Below, piece after piece: positions 63,013 to 64,000 of a DNA stretch of 64,000 nt. A model generated the notes under the pieces. It was not told the origin of the DNA and searched no databases. It was given only the letters and a program-made list of their open reading frames with translations. The stretch's first letter is position 1. Every line of letters starts with the position of its first letter. Source of the stretch: Martelella sp. NC20 (GTDB taxonomy: Bacteria; Pseudomonadota; Alphaproteobacteria; Rhizobiales; Rhizobiaceae); NCBI RefSeq assembly GCF_013459645.1, contig NZ_CP054861.1, positions 3,832,001 to 3,896,000 on the forward strand. Reading direction: 5' to 3'. Position numbers and translations under genes: made by a program.

Positions 63013-63110
63013 TTTAGGCTTGGACTTTAGGCTTCTGTTTCGGGCTCAGACTGGCCAACCCGCGCGGTGCCAAATACCCGCGTGGGCAAGGGCCCCAGGA
63101 AGGACCCACG
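63013..63110. other. Candidate cos region upstream of terminase
   Basis: Two direct repeats TTTAGGCTT (63013-63021 and 63026-63034) spaced 13 bp, then an inverted repeat CGTGGG / CCCACG (63081-63086 / 63105-63110) enclosing GGGCCC. It lies immediately ahead of the small terminase gene, where lambda has cosB and cosN. No gene is seen in 63002-63209. Confidence 0.35.
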
Positions 63111-63209
63111 GTTTTCTGAAGCCCCGGTCAGACAGGGCAACGCGTTGATAAACCCTGCGTTTTGAATATGACGACCTGCTCGCCTTTACGATCAACGCAA
63201 AGCAAAGCC

Positions 63210-63461
63210 ATGGCCGTCTACGTCGATGATATGAAATGGCCCTTCCGGGGCATGGTCATGTGCCACATGCTCGCCGATACGACCGACGAACTCCACGCCA
63301 TGGCCGATCATCTCGGCATGGAGCGCCGCTGGGTCCAATACCCAGACACGGCGAAAGAGCATTACGACATTCCGCTGTCCCGCCGGTTGATCGCCATCGA
63401 AGCTGGCGCCGTTGAAGTCAGCTGGCGTTTCATGGTCGTATTGATCCGCAGCCGGCGCTGA
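63210..63461 (+). CDS. DUF4031 family protein
   Basis: An 83-aa protein beginning MAVYVDDMKWPFRGMVMCHM, the recognisable start of the DUF4031 family, with HLGMERRWVQYP and HYDIPLSRRLIAIEAGA following. Function unknown; it is common in phages and their hosts. It is on the plus strand, opposite to the late genes. In-frame ATG 63168 is an alternative start. The ribosome-binding site is weak. Confidence 0.72.
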   Translation: MAVYVDDMKWPFRGMVMCHMLADTTDELHAMADHLGMERRWVQYPDTAKEHYDIPLSRRLIAIEAGAVEVSWRFMVVLIRSRR

Positions 63462-63469
63462 CGCCTCCG

Positions 63470-64000
63470 TCAGCTTTTTGCAAACGTCTTGCGGAACGCC
63501 CGTGCAAATGTCCGGTCCTTCTTCTGGCGCACCAGCTCGGAAACGATCTCGTTGAGCTTCAGACGCTCCGAATAGGATGTCGCCTTCACAAACAGGATCA
63601 CCGGATAGAACTCCCGGTCACCACGTCCGGAATACCAGACACCGGGAAACAGATCGTCCCTGCCCTGCGGAACGAAGAACTGGTTGGGCTTGGCTTTGCG
63701 CTTGCGCCGCTTGGAACCAGTCGAAACCCGCGAGGCGCCAGCCCCACGATAATCGATCGTGAGATCCCGCATCACGCGATTGAGAAAACCTTGCGTCATG
63801 TTGCCGTATCGGTCGAGCGGCGTCCGGTTCGCCGGCACGGCCACCTGATTGCGGGCCATCATCCCCCGGCCGATAAGCTGCTCCTCGAACGACTTGTGCC
63901 GGCGCATCCCGCCATGAATTTCCGGGCCGAGATAGGCCACAGCCGGCAGTCCGCCCTTGCGCCCCGATCCACCAACCACGACAGCCGAAACCCGGCCGGC
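63470..64000 (-). CDS. Phage protein, 5' end outside the window
   Basis: At least 176 codons, open to the right edge with no clear start inside the window, so the N-terminus is missing. It contains EIHGGMRRHKSFEEQLIGRG, APLDxYGN-like TPLDRYGNM and a basic stretch GSKRRKRKAKPNQFFVPQGR, a pattern I associate with conserved phage proteins of unknown role near terminase genes. Probably a structural or morphogenesis protein. Confidence 0.65.
   Translation of the reverse strand, partial: AGRVSAVVVGGSGRKGGLPAVAYLGPEIHGGMRRHKSFEEQLIGRGMMARNQVAVPANRTPLDRYGNMTQGFLNRVMRDLTIDYRGAGASRVSTGSKRRKRKAKPNQFFVPQGRDDLFPGVWYSGRGDREFYPVILFVKATSYSERLKLNEIVSELVRQKKDRTFARAFRKTFAKS

Larger units (their letters stand above)
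34953..64000. mobile_element. Siphovirus-type prophage, left part with late genes
   Basis: The minus-strand block 38151-64000 holds a contiguous late region: lambda-like head genes (terminase GpA type, gpW, portal, S49 protease, decoration, capsid E), GTA/TP901-1-like tail genes and lysis genes. The left limit is set by inference at the tRNA-Arg fragment (34953); a more conservative limit is about 38000. No repressor, replication gene or integrase lies in the window, so the right end is beyond 64000. No late gene is visibly disrupted, so the prophage may be functional. Confidence 0.7.

Noticed and set aside
38151..64000. A gene transfer agent cluster instead of a prophage
   Set aside because: Tail genes are GTA-like, but the lambda-type terminase, gpW, capsid E, decoration protein and lysis cassette point to a phage.

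Overview
The window reads as a GC-rich alphaproteobacterial chromosome segment, most likely Hyphomicrobiales/Rhizobiales-like. The reasons are the base composition, the mix of dipeptide-type ABC operons and LysR/LuxR regulators, the acetone carboxylase genes, and a lambda-type head/GTA-type tail siphoprophage. No rRNA or other taxonomic marker is present, so the lineage is an inference.

Layout. 0.3-8.7 kb: a minus-strand peptide-uptake operon (dppB-, dppC-like permeases, a fused two-domain ATPase, a beta-lactamase-fold serine hydrolase, a peptide-binding protein, an M20 amidohydrolase) behind a LysR regulator, with a palindromic operator candidate in between. 8.8-11.3 kb: an AraC remnant, a bacterioferritin lacking the heme-ligand Met, a small membrane protein and a Tat-exported sulfide:quinone oxidoreductase-like flavoprotein. 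11.8-23.3 kb: a complete isopropanol/acetone catabolic module. An alcohol dehydrogenase makes acetone, acetone carboxylase (acxABC) carboxylates it to acetoacetate, a CoA transferase activates this to acetoacetyl-CoA, and a thiolase yields acetyl-CoA. A LuxR-type regulator and an AcoR/AcxR-type regulator accompany the genes. Inverted repeats of TGTCC/GGACA half-sites lie upstream of adh, acxA and the regulator gene. The regulator's AAA+ domain lacks the GAFTGA loop, and I found no -24/-12 promoter.

23.9-29.2 kb: a broken tyrosine recombinase joined to what looks like the end of an IS91-type transposase, then a luxR - tpsB - secreted serine hydrolase cluster. 29.5-31.3 kb: a DEAD-box RNA helicase. 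31.5-34.9 kb: an insertion-sequence graveyard (an IS630 element with a nonsense codon, a 3'-truncated IS5 type, a truncated IS4 type). At 34.95 kb lies a 48-nt 3' fragment of a tRNA-Arg(TCT), oriented so that an element integrated at that tRNA would extend to the right; I take it as the candidate left attachment site of the prophage.

35.4-64 kb: a potassium channel (kch-like) and a DUF2165 membrane protein, then a nearly complete prophage late region on the minus strand. Read from right to left it runs: terminase small and large subunits, gpW, portal, S49 prohead protease, scaffold-like protein, decoration protein, capsid E, head-tail joining, tail terminator, tail tube, tail chaperone with a -1 frameshift site, tape measure, tail-tip set, fibres, endolysin, holin. 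A plus-strand cargo cassette (a membrane protein and rnk) interrupts the head-tail block. Early genes and integrase are expected beyond the right edge.
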